Shown piece after piece: positions 54,836-64,000 of a stretch of 64,000 nt of DNA. Within the stretch, counting starts at the first letter, position 1, and every line of letters begins with the position of its first letter. Source of the DNA: Diploptera punctata. Lineage: Eukaryota > Arthropoda > Insecta > Blattodea > Blaberidae. The notes under the pieces were generated by a model that was not told the origin of the DNA, did not search any database, and worked only from the letters and a program-made list of their open reading frames with translations. Both the position numbers and the translations under genes were made by a program. The stretch is taken from assembly GCA_030220185.1 (NCBI GenBank), contig JASPKZ010007539.1, positions 372,001 to 436,000 on the forward strand, given 5' to 3'.

Positions 54836-54984
54836 ACTAAATTAAAGACATTAGGAAGAATTTTGATGGTTTTATGATTTTTATTATAGTTGTTTGAAGT
54901 TATGATTTGTATGTCTGCTTGGAATCAACTAGAAATAGCTTTCTAGAAGACACTTTGTCGATATAGAAGTTTTGCAGAGGAATA

Positions 54985-56040
54985 CAGAGTGTCCCAAATT
55001 GATGTATACACTCTTTAAAACATTATTTCTCAGCAACAAAATGAGGCAGAAATACAATTTTTGTTGTGTTTGATCCACAGGGCACTGGAAAAGTATAGCA
55101 ACATGTTCATCGATCTTCACGTCTTTATAAACAACGGCGGCGAGATTATCATTCAATGAACATAAGTGAATACTGAAGTGTTATTGGAAAGTGGAGAATG
55201 TCGTTGAAGTTCAACAACGTTGGATGGTTGAATTTGGGACACCACCACCAACAAGGGTAACAATAACAAGTTTGAAGATGATGGAACAGTGCAAGATGTA
55301 TTGAAGGTCAGTGCAGAAGAAAGAGACGTTTGATTGATAACGAGAGTGCTGTTGCAGTCATGCAGGTTTTTGCACGATCCCCAAAGAAGTCAGTGAGGCA
55401 ATGTTCTCGTGATTGGTATCAAGAAAAGCAGTGTTCATCGAATTTTGCGGGGCCAAAAATGGAAGCCTTACATTCCAAGACTTCTCCACCAACTAAATGA
55501 GGATGACCAAGATAGACGACTGCAATTTTGTGAGTGGTTCCTGCAGAAGTGTGACGAAAGGGAAGATTTCCAGACTCAATTGTTTGGTCAGATGAAGCTA
55601 CATTCAAACTTAATGGCAAAATTAATTGACATAATTGTGTATACTGGGCTAACCAAAACCCAAACATCATTGAAGAAAAGACCGTCAATCTTCCAGGAGT
55701 ATCGGTATGGTGTGGTTTGTCTTCCTGAGGATTAATTGGGCCATACTTCTTCCAAGGGACTGTCATGGGTCAAACTTACCTGGAAATGTTGGAAATCATG
55801 ATTCCATGTATTGAAGATATCTTTGAGAATGAAAATGAGGTTTACTTCCATCAAGATGGGGCTCCACCTCACTTTCATGTTGATGTGAGAAATTTTCTCA
55901 ATTGCACATTAAACCAGAGAAGGAAAGGCCAAAGAGGAAGTGCTACGGAGTTCCTGCCTCGATCTCCTGATTTAACCCCTCTAGACTTCTTTCTTTGGGG
56001 AACTGTAAGGAACACGGTGTACACCACAATGTAAAACTTG
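54985..56040 (+). mobile_element. mariner-type element (DUF4817 transposase), decayed
   Basis: The left end is probably near GAGTGTCCCAAATTGATG (54987); no matching right end was found. The plus strand holds the N-terminal HTH (VVEVQQRWMVEFGTPPPTRV, about 55203), GIKKSSVHRILRGQKWKP (55409), WSDEATFKLNGKIN with the first catalytic Asp (about 55580), YFHQDGAPPHFHVDVRNFLN (second Asp) and RSPDLTPLDFFLWGTVRN (third). Several stops and shifts, so inactive. Confidence 0.85.
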
Positions 56041-56640
56041 GGCTTGAATTTTGTTTATCATACAGTTTTTCTTGTGTCATATGAGTTTGAAATTTATTAA
56101 TTTTTTGTAAAGTTTCCAAAATTAAACACTAGGTCATTAATTATATCACATATTTGGTCTCAATCTATTTTACTAACCTTGGTCCTTTGCTAGATGTGTG
56201 TCCAAAGTTATCTGTTAAAATATTTTAGCCAGTACTTTTTTGGCAAAGGCAGTGAACTGGCCTGCCATTCAACTCTGTGTTAATTGGAGGACCTAGATAG
56301 GTATTGATGGCTTTTCCTTTAGTTTCATATATGATTGATCCACAATTCCGGCGGATACCTAGACAGGCTAGTTGCAATGGATAAAAAAAACTAGCCGATG
56401 GAGTTACCATGTCATCATGCAAACTCATTAATGCATAGACAAATAAAAGCAAAATGTAAAGATAGAAGGTAAGCAACTAATAGGCGAAGTTGGATGCAAG
56501 AGTGAGGAGGAAGTAGGGTTGATATCCCTAGGCCAGGCCAATTGTGCCTCAGTAAATTTGACATTATTCAAATTGCAGGAAGCCGAATAAGTCACAGAGA
56601 CACTTTGAACATGAATGAGTGGTCTTGCTAGCTGAGTCAT
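56041..56640. other. intronic, nothing recognised
   Basis: No repeat or coding region identified in this stretch upstream of the exon at 56661. Confidence 0.35.
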
Positions 56641-56660
56641 ACATATTATATATTACTAAC

Positions 56661-56767
56661 CTCCATGCTCCATCTGGTATGAGCCAATGAATCCAACATG
56701 TTGAAACAGTAAGGAACAGAAACCCCAACAGAACACTTGTAAGGATCCTCCATAGCCATCTCATGTT
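56661..56767 (-). CDS. por: porcupine, upstream exon
   Basis: 107-nt exon between acceptor TATTTTCAG and donor GTTAGT. Translation NMRWLWRILTSVLLGFLFLT then VSTCWIHWLIPDGAW plus AG of an Arg codon. The pattern of a hydrophobic segment with LxxSTC matches the porcupine membrane segment before the YRDALSF region (human ALALLCLVLSTC). The codon phase continues precisely into 36005. It starts in phase 0, so the preceding exon must end on a codon boundary. Confidence 0.88.
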
Positions 56768-56829
56768 CTGAAAATATACTTACAATCAATAACAATAGTT
56801 AAAAATATAACAATAAGAGGAAATTTGTT

Positions 56830-57610
56830 ATTAATAAGCTGTTAGTTTATGCTGATGATGTAGTACTATTGGGTGATAGCGAGGAGATAATATAGGCCAA
56901 CACACACACATTATTTAGTAACACAAAGAAATTGGGACTGGAAGTAAATATCAATAAAACTGAATATATGGTCACACACAGAAATATATTATATAATGGA
57001 AATAGACAGCTAATGACAATTGAGGGAAATTTTGAGGAAGTGGCCGAATTCAAATACCTAGGAACAATAATCATAAATAGGAATGAGATGCACAAAGAAA
57101 TTAAACACAGGCTCAATTTTGGAAATGCATGCTATTATGCATTACAGGGACTCTTGACATCCCAACTTCTTTAAAAAAGTTACACTGAAAATATATAAAA
57201 CTATTAATTTACCAGTTATATTATATGGATGCGAAACATGGACGCTTACTTTAAGGGAGGAAAGGAGATTATGAGTATTTGAGAAAATTTTTGGACCAAA
57301 GAGAGATGAACAGATTACATAACAGTGAACTACATGGTCTTTATAGTAAGCCAGATATAATAAGAACAGTTAAGTCTTCTAGACTGTGATGGGCAGGACA
57401 TGTGGCACAAATGGGGAATGAAAGATGTGCATGGAAGCTTCTTGTAGGAAAACCAGAGGGGAAAATGCCCAGTTGGTAGACCAAGAATGAGGTGGGAGAA
57501 TAATATTAACTATGATTTGAGGGAAGTAGATTATACAGAGAATGATTGGAAAACATTACCTCGGGCTTATGTCTGTGTGGCCATGAACCTATGGGTTTGA
57601 TAGTGCCAGT
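56830..57610 (+). pseudogene. RTE-like LINE fragment
   Basis: Begins within the RT catalytic motif (LLVYADDVVLLGDSEEI), then EVNINKTEYMVTHRN, EVAEFKYLGTIIINRNEMHK and degraded C-terminal sequence ending MNLWV and a stop near 57600. 5'-truncated; many frame breaks. Same family as 21840-24280. Confidence 0.88.
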
Positions 57611-57915
57611 GAGTTAGTTAGTTTAGAGGAAATCTGTATACATTGGAAATGGAGAAAAACTTGTCACTTAAAACTCATTCTGTTGATTCTTTTAGCAGAT
57701 AAAACACAACAACTCAATATTTTTAAACTTCAGTCTGATGGTCCAGATATATGATTAGTACAGCGAGGAACTATATGAAGAAAATTATACCAAAATATGA
57801 AATCATAATAAAATATGAAAATTATGACACAAGAATATTATGAAGCTACTATTTTTTTTAACTTTTTACATATATTTATATACATAAGCTCTGTATAATT
57901 TTTGGGTATACATAC

Positions 57916-57972
57916 CAGCTCACAAATGAGACAAGAAGACCTTTTTTGTAGTACAAGAAATCAAGAATATCA
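57916..57972 (-). CDS. candidate porcupine exon (tentative)
   Basis: 57 nt between ATGCAG and GTATGT. In the frame set by the candidate exon at 58787 it reads SDILDFLYYKKGLLVSFVSW, similar in spacing to the human CRHSSHRGVFLSV region. It ends in phase 2 and cannot splice directly to 56767 (phase 0), so about 80 residues would be missing between them. Support is limited to splice signals and weak similarity. Confidence 0.3.
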
Positions 57973-58054
57973 CTGCATTTCCATTTTAATTAATTTTTCA
58001 TTAACTCTGACTCAATATAAAATATGTTCATGATTTGAAGCAATTTTAATGGCT

Positions 58055-58610
58055 CACGTTTTAGTGTAGTTGTTTGAGGAATCACGCTAACAAGCCGGAA
58101 GGTCATGGGTTTGAGTCTCAATGGGGTCAGGGATTTTAGCTGGACCAAACCATCTGGCAGCATCATAGCCCTAGGGTCTACTTGGCTCTTAATTAAATGA
58201 GTACCAGACGCATGTTCTATTTTGGCCAGTGTGGGACTGGTGCCCACCCAGCATCGTGAGGCATTTGGGTAGCTACAATAAGTAGGAGATCCAGGTTGAG
58301 AAAACCAGCTATAACGACTGGGGGATTCAACATGCTGACCACATGTCACCCTTACACTGGCTAGATTATCATCTGCCTCTGTGATTGACACATGTGGATG
58401 TGAGGCCAGCAGCCAGCTGGTAGGCTAAGGGCCTTCTACTATGCCTGTCGCGCCATGGAATTATTATTAGACGCATGTTCTAGACTAAGGTGGCTGTCAT
58501 GCAGTGCTGAGAACCCAGTGGATATCCCTTGGCAATTGTCTAGAAATGTGGAAGTCTCAACATCCCTTAAGGGCTTCCCAAGCCTGTAGTATGACACTTT
58601 ACTTTAATAA
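58055..58610 (+). mobile_element. SINE family A-S, split by SINE B
   Basis: Head near 58058 with box B (GGGTTTGAGTC), body GGGATTTTAGCTGGACC and GAGTACCAGACGCATGTTCT. It resumes at 58469 with AGACGCATGTTCTAGACTAA and ends GACACTTTACTTTA near 58605. Confidence 0.88.
58220..58468 (+). mobile_element. SINE family B with 14-bp target duplication
   Basis: AGACGCATGTTCTA at 58206-58219 and 58469-58482 brackets a 249-bp insert ending in CCATGGAATTATTATT. No tRNA head is obvious. A partial copy lies at 7785-7950. Confidence 0.9.
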
Positions 58611-58786
58611 ATTAATACTGGGAGATTATATAAAACATGATCAATTAATTTATCCAATGACATTTAATTACGAAATCCAAACATAAACAAAAAAAATAAT
58701 GTAACCGAAGCAAACATGCTTCCATCAAATATATTAATACCAGTAAAAAAATTAGAGTAGGTACAGTTTGGATGACTGCTATTTAC

Positions 58787-58880
58787 CTTGCATAAAGATA
58801 TTGAACTCCAATATATGTAAATGTCACAATAATATTAAATTGGATGAATCGGAACACAAGTAGACCAAGTCCAGTATGTC
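58787..58880 (-). CDS. candidate porcupine exon (tentative, no canonical acceptor)
   Basis: Minus strand reads TGLGLLVFRFIQFNIIVTF then TYIGVQYLYA with donor GCAAG/GTAAAT at 58786. Resembles the porcupine N-terminal membrane segment (human [20 protein letters not shown]). A fine pyrimidine tract (CTTGTTTCTTTTTTCC) precedes it, but no AG follows before the frame opens. An AT-AC type intron ending in AC is one possibility. Confidence 0.3.
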
Positions 58881-58899
58881 ATATTTGGAAAAAAGAAAC

Positions 58900-60240
58900 A
58901 AGATGTTAAAACTAATCAATCCACAAATAATTCTAGGAAGTATTTCAAAACTCTCTTTGCAAATACAAATTTTAATCCTATAAACTACACGTATGAACAT
59001 GGTGAAATGTAGTTAGAATTATTTTAACATTAGTTTTTTCATGAAATTGGCTGAGCAGAGTATCTGGTCTTGGTCCATTTGTGCTTTGAACAATCCAATT
59101 ATCAATTCTGTTCGTAATACACAGTTAAGAGCTTTGTCTACATTTTATACATTTTTTAATGCCTGTCCATGAGAATTGTTTTATACAATCAGAAAGTATG
59201 CTCCACACTATATGATGTTATGTGAGCAAACATGTACCACACTATATTTCATAGTTTGATGTTAGTGAGAATAATATAGGCCTTACCTACAAGAACTTTA
59301 TACTAATTTTCATAAACTCTGGAGTAAGACCTTTTTTCCCAGCACAGCATAAAGTTTAGCAGCAACAGTCTTCCCTACATTTAAATACTGTAATCCATTC
59401 ACAAATTAAGGGCTGTCCTTAGGTAACAAAAAGGAAGTGGTTGCTACCTGATAAAGATAGATTAAAATATTATTCTATTTATTCATGTTCTTGTCACAGA
59501 TTAGGAAATCCCTGTTCTTGTTCTGTAGTTTTGGACAAAAGCCTCCACTTGGTCATTCCATGTCTCCTTATTCAATTATGTTCTTTTATCAAAACTATTT
59601 ATCTTGTTTTTGGATTGGATACTGAGGAATTTTCACCTGTATACCATTTTATATTGTCAAACAATTTCAAAACTAAATCACTTCAAAAATGTTTTTAACC
59701 AATTATTAGAAATTTTATTTAAAGAAAATTGAAAGTTTAAAAATATGAAGGAATATTAAATTTTTACCAAAATATGAACATTTTGCCAAAATATTATGAA
59801 ATATGAAAAAAAAATGTAGGTCTTATTTGATTCTACAGACCATAAAATGTAAAGATACTTTGTCCCAGTGCTCTCTGACTAATAGTTTAAAACATGAAAT
59901 TTCATAAAAATCCTCGCTCTACAACAGGTGCTATGATTTGCAACTGCATTCAGAAATATCAACATAGAAGTATAGGAACAAGTTCTTATCCTGTATCTAT
60001 ATATTGTAATAAGAAAGCTAATATGTTGGTCAAGAAAATCGACGTAAAAAATTCATTTTTTCATATGAACCTATAAAATATGTTATTAACTACAACTACT
60101 ACACTAATTTAACTAGCGAATGTCAAAATTCAAGATGGAACAGTTCACTGGAAGACTTAAAATAAATTCCTAATCTACTTTGAAAATCTGCTGTGGTCAT
60201 GTTCAGACTGGTTACTGATCATTATTGACTCACAAAGGAC
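58900..60240. other. intronic, nothing recognised
   Basis: AT-rich. AAATATGAA recurs around 59745-59805. No gene supported. Confidence 0.4.
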
Positions 60241-60246
60241 CTTATC

Positions 60247-61470
60247 CAGTGGCGGAGCATCCATGTTAGCACTGTTAGCCCGGCTAACTCTTTCAAAAGT
60301 TAGAATTAAACTCTTTGATAATTAATTAAAACGAAACATAATACTGGAACGAGATACGACAATGCATTGATAGTAGTCTAAATGTTGTAAACAATAGTAA
60401 TTTAATAATATATATTGTATGTGTTGCGTATATGCAGTAGTATTCCAATACAATACAATGTGCTTCAACGTTTAAAATCCCCACACTATTAGCTGATTTC
60501 CCGAGGCTAACATGGAAGATGACCATGAGAGTTACTTGTGCAGGCATTAAAGCACATCGGTAGTAAATCGTGCTATTTCAAGCCGAGCAGCAGGCTGCCC
60601 ATTGCTACTCTGTACTTGTCCTGTTAGCAATCTAGAAACGGCTAACAGCAAGGTTTCAGTTGCTCAAAGTAAGTCCTGTGTAATTGTAGTGCTTCTAAGT
60701 GTATCAAATACAATAATTAAACCACTAAATAAATATCACGGGAGAGGAATGTGCTTGAGTTACTGAAGAAATGTTAAGTCATCACTTTTCCTACCAAAGC
60801 TTTATTGAAAAGAATGAAGTTTTAAACCAACTCCTAATTTAAATATAATTATAAGTCAAACAAAAACAAAAGTGGTCGTTTAATGAAGGACATGAAGGTT
60901 GTACCAACATAACATACGACTGCAGGAAGTCATGTTCCCTGTTAGCCTTGCCTTCTATTTTCAACGGAGAAAAATGTTTGGACAATAAAGGGGGTTTGTG
61001 ATGTAAATAGTATTCATGCACTGAAAAAGTCATGAACTCTCTGAAACCCATGTTAACTGTGAAATAGCGCTACATAATATTGGAAACACTAGAATTGAAG
61101 AGTCCTTAAGCCAGGCTATCAAAATTAATACGGATAAGCATAATGAAAACGTTAAAGCAAACAAGTACATTGTTAGCTGCCTACTAATAGAAGCTATATG
61201 TTTCTTAGCCGAACAAGAGTTGCCACTCAGGGGTCATGTAGAAAACTCTGAATCTAACAAAAGAAGTAGGGCCTAATTATATTGAATTGTTGGACTATAA
61301 ATGAGAAATTAAGAAACAATTTGGAAATTTCTATTGTGTTTGTTGGCACATCACATGATGTTCAAAACAACTTAATATGTTCTGTATCCGCTACTTTATT
61401 CAATAAAATAAAACAAGAGATCTCACCTTTAGTATCTCTCTGAGGCTATCGACGATAGAGCTCAATTCTA
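60247..61470 (+). pseudogene. hAT-like transposase relic (DUF4371/ZMYM1 type)
   Basis: The left edge CAGTGGCGGAGCATCC resembles hAT termini. Plus frames read CRKSCSLLALPSIF (about 60918), CEIALHNIGNTRIEESLSQA, KHNENVKANKYIVSCLLIEA, ICFLAEQELPLRGHVENSES, NNLICSVSATLFNKIKQEIS and EAIDDRAQF, the TTF/DUF4371 order of hAT-derived proteins. Multiple stops. The catalytic and dimerisation parts and the right terminus are missing. Confidence 0.7.
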
Positions 61471-62344
61471 AGCTCTAGAAACCAACTGGAAGTGGAGACA
61501 AATATCTGTGTTTTAAAACCAAGCATTTATATATTTAATTAACTATTAATATGTCCAATTACCCCCTTCCATTTCCTATGCCCTATACCTATAGTAGTCT
61601 ATTATATTTGATACTCCTAACATTGCATGTCATTCTTTTTAGAAGTTCATTTACTTACTAGAAATAATATAATGAAACACAATATTATATCAATATTAGT
61701 GACGTTAAAAACTTGGGACTTTACTTAGATTCTAATTTAAATTGGCATGTGCAAGTAAAACAAACATCTAAAAGGATCTTCTCCATAATGCATTCCCTAA
61801 AGCGTCTTAAAAATTTTCTCCCTACAGCTCTTAAAGGAATTTTAATCCAAACCTTAGTGATGCCGCATTTTGACTACTGTGATGTTCTACTAGCTGACAT
61901 AAGTGACGAATTGTCGGACAAACTGCAGCGTGTCCATAATATGTGTATCAGATTCATATTTAATGTTCGAAAATACGATCACATTTCTCCATTATTCCAC
62001 GAATTATCATGGCTACATCTAACAGAAAGAAGAAAATTGCATTATCTAATTCTCTTATTTAAGAGATCCTACATACCTCGATTCCCAATTATTTATCATC
62101 CCGTTTCCAGTATCTATCCTCAAACCATAACTTAAACACAAGATCACAACATAGTCTCTTGCTTAATATACCGCCAACATAGGACATCACATCACTCCAT
62201 GTCATATACCATCTTCACTTCTCTCAACTGGAATTTCCTACCACAAGAAATAAGGGGCTGCCGGACATTGGCAACTTTTAAAAGAAATCTAAATTTACAT
62301 TTGCTCTAACCTCGACTTCATCATTACCCAGTGTAAGGTATATA

Positions 62345-63889
62345 CACTGCTCAAAACAATTAGAGGAACACTTGTAATAAATTGAATAAGTAATTGTTTT
62401 TTAAAGCTGTGATGCTGAAAGTTGGACAATATGTAAATTGAATTATTAATTTTATCATTGGATACAAATTTTAAAGATCCATGGCCTAAATACAGAGAAA
62501 TTACCTCAAATAACAAATATAGAGAATTTTTTTATTTTGGAAAGCACTGGCCACTTCTAATTGGTAAGCTTCCTGATGTTGCTATAGTGACGAATGTTGA
62601 TTATTGCCTTGTTTATTGAAGTCTCTGACAAAATGAGGCATTTAAATGAGTTTGAAGTGTATCATGCTCTACATCTTTTACGACATCAATCTCTGCGACA
62701 AGTGGCTAGAGAGCTTGGGGTTTCTCCTTCCGTGGTGTCCAGGTTACGCAACAGGCACAGAGAGACAGGTCAGTATTGTAGAAGACGTGGCCAGGGCCGT
62801 AAATTTAAAACAAGCCCCCAGGATGACAGATACGTTGTTCTTTCTGCTCTTCGACAGCGTACAAAAACTGCAAAAGACCTGCACCCAATGACCTTCATAT
62901 GGCTTCCGGAATCCGGGTTTCAGACCAAACCATAAGGAACAGATTAAGGAAAGAGAATATTCGTCCAAAAAGGCCCGTTAAAAAACCACGCTTAACAAAT
63001 GGGCATAAGGCAGCAAGACGTACGTATGCTGAAAACAATGGTGATTGGAACCTGAACCAGTGGGCGTCTGTGCTCTTCTCGGACGAATCCAGGTATCGTC
63101 TTACACGTTGTGATGGTCGATTGAGGGTGTGGGGACGGCCAGGAGAAAGATTTTCTGCAGAGGCTGTACAGGAAATTGATAGATTCGGAGGAGGTTCCAT
63201 AATGGTGTGGGCCGGAGTTATGTACAACAATCGTACGGACCTTGTACTTGTTCCCCAGCGACTGAATGCTGTCCGGTATATCGAGCACGTTCTGGAAGAG
63301 CATGTAGTACCTGCTGCCATTGGAGTAGGCCCTGGATTTCTGTTTATGCAGGATAATGCCAGGGCACATTCTGCGGCTGTCACCAGGGATTTCCTGAGGA
63401 GGAATGAAATTGAGGTAATGGAGTGGCCAGCGGTCAGCCCAGACCTCAACCCTATTGAACACTTGTGGGATCTTCTAGACAGGAAGGTCAGGAACCGACA
63501 TCAAGCTCCACAAACTCTGCAGCAACTTGGAGATGCTCTGAAGGAGGAATGGGAGAATATCCTGCAAGAGGAAATCCAGAATCTTATTGGGAGCATGCCA
63601 CGAAGGTGCCAAACTGTCATCGAATGTCGTGGAGGCCATACACGATACTAACTCTATATAACGAGTGTTTAACTTTGAAAAATAAGCACAAGATTCAATT
63701 GCTTACATAGCGGAATTATTTGAAAAGTTAATTGTCAGCGTTATTCATTTGTTTTTACTGACATGAGCAAATAAATAAATAAATAAATAACCACAAATAA
63801 TGTACTTTATTAATTTCATGTTTGTACCTTTATCCAATGAAAAAATATTTGCATATTTCATAGTGTTCCTCTAATTGTTTTGAGCAGTG
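62345..63889 (+). mobile_element. Tc1-like transposon, nearly intact
   Basis: Terminal inverted repeats of at least 28 bp (CACTGCTCAAAACAATTAGA start, exact inverted partner at 63862-63889) are flanked by TA (62343-62344, 63890-63891). Length 1545 bp, as in full-length Tc1 elements. A single transposase gene with one frame break. Confidence 0.95.
62633..63651 (+). pseudogene. Tc1 transposase, one frameshift from open
   Basis: Starts MRHLNEFEVYHALHLLRHQS with a paired HTH (QVARELGVSPSVVSRLRNRH) and the GRPR-like RRRGQGRKFKT linker. Near 62885 the frame shifts; the second frame continues IRVSDQTIRNRLRKENIRPK, VLFSDESRYRL (first Asp), GPGFLFMQDNARAHSAAV (second Asp) and VSPDLNPIEHLWDLL (Glu of DD34E), and ends RGGHTRY with a stop at 63651. 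All three catalytic residues are present. The frameshift is the only lesion I see. Confidence 0.9.
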
Positions 63890-63924
63890 TATATTAATTG
63901 GTGTTTCTCGTATAATTTATCATA

Positions 63925-63928
63925 TTTA

Positions 63929-63961
<33 letters not shown>

Positions 63962-63962
63962 C
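63925..63962. repeat. (ATT)n microsatellite
   Basis: About 36 bp of ATT, probably the LINE tail. Confidence 0.9.
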
Positions 63963-64000
63963 GTAAGTATTATTATTGTTCTTATCCTATTAAATGTTGT

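Larger units (their letters stand above)
49546..54950 (+). mobile_element. non-LTR retrotransposon, near full length, with four nested insertions
   Basis: Carries ORF1, an APE-type endonuclease, reverse transcriptase and a C-terminal zinc knuckle in order on the plus strand. It is broken by a LINE-tail copy (51721-51842), a SINE (52898-53190), a tRNA-bearing inverted dimer (53470-54154) and a foldback (54398-54512). Without these it is about 4.2 kb. Frames are shifted many times. The clade is not assigned; ORF1 and APE rule out RTE and R2 types. The 3' end is approximate. Confidence 0.88.
61690..64000 (+). mobile_element. 5'-truncated LINE with Tc1 in its 3' UTR
   Basis: 61713-62135 reads MGLYLDSNLNWHVQVKQTSK, LIQTLVMPHFDYCDVLLADI, LHELSWLHLTERRKLHYLIL. 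After a shift NWNFLPQEIRGCRTLATFKR ends at about 62310. It is the same family as 34340-34765. After the Tc1 the tail resumes at 63892 and runs into ATT repeats (63930-63962). Confidence 0.82.

Noticed and set aside
57990..58391. 133-codon minus frame
   Set aside because: Antisense reading of SINE A-S and SINE B.
62895..63462. Two long minus frames across the Tc1
   Set aside because: Antisense shadows of the transposase gene.

Overview
Window type and organism. This is AT-rich, repeat-dominated animal DNA. The only host gene recognised is an arthropod-type porcupine (Wnt O-palmitoleoyltransferase, MBOAT family), spread in small exons along the minus strand. Very long introns, several non-LTR lineages, Penelope-like elements, Tc1/mariner, pogo/Tigger, piggyBac, Harbinger and hAT relics, and tRNA-derived SINEs point to a large hemimetabolous insect genome. 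A cockroach, termite or similar is my guess; the species is not proven here.

Host gene. Three exons are firmly supported, in transcription order 56767-56661, 36005-35788 and 21166-20733 (stop codon). Splice sites and codon phases join them exactly, and they encode the C-terminal half of porcupine with the MBOAT histidine. The two introns are 20.7 kb and 14.6 kb and are almost wholly transposon sequence. Two short candidate upstream exons (58880-58787 and 57972-57916) are tentative. DNA left of 20733 is downstream of the gene.

Layout. 0-9.4 kb: LINE tail, a tRNA-bearing repeat array, a palindrome, a SINE, a complete but dead Tigger (4381-6597), a piggyBac (7034-8735) and a LINE relic. 9.6-11.2 kb: twelve near-identical 131-bp satellite units. 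12.6-13.4 kb: a tandem array of 303-bp units, each with a tRNA-like core. 16.6-18.9 kb: an inverted pair of Penelope-like (PLE) fragments with a mariner inserted at a TA. 19-35 kb: a hammerhead-bearing palindrome, RTE-like LINE relics, a LINE with an intact 340-codon C-terminal ORF, and a possible 2.7-kb TIR element carrying a DUF7869-like protein with tRNA units inside it. 36.3-44.5 kb: an 8.2-kb PIF/Harbinger-type element (TTA target duplication) that split a PLE and collected other insertions. 44.5-48.8 kb: PLE copies in both orientations. 49.5-55 kb: a non-LTR retrotransposon broken by four nested insertions, three with exact target-site duplications. 55-64 kb: mariner (DUF4817 type), RTE, SINE-in-SINE, hAT, and a Tc1 with one frameshift inserted in a LINE tail.

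Main points. (1) PLE termini repeatedly carry hammerhead-ribozyme motifs in every stage from near-consensus to broken. At least one overlaps the end of the GIY-YIG reading frame, and one lies in the sense strand of a porcupine intron. (2) A repeat family of about 300 bp holds a tRNA-like cloverleaf bracketed by inverted repeats. It occurs in tandem arrays and as an inverted dimer flanked by an 11-bp target duplication, so it is mobile. (3) Inverted dimers recur in both families, suggesting a shared insertion or dimerisation mechanism.
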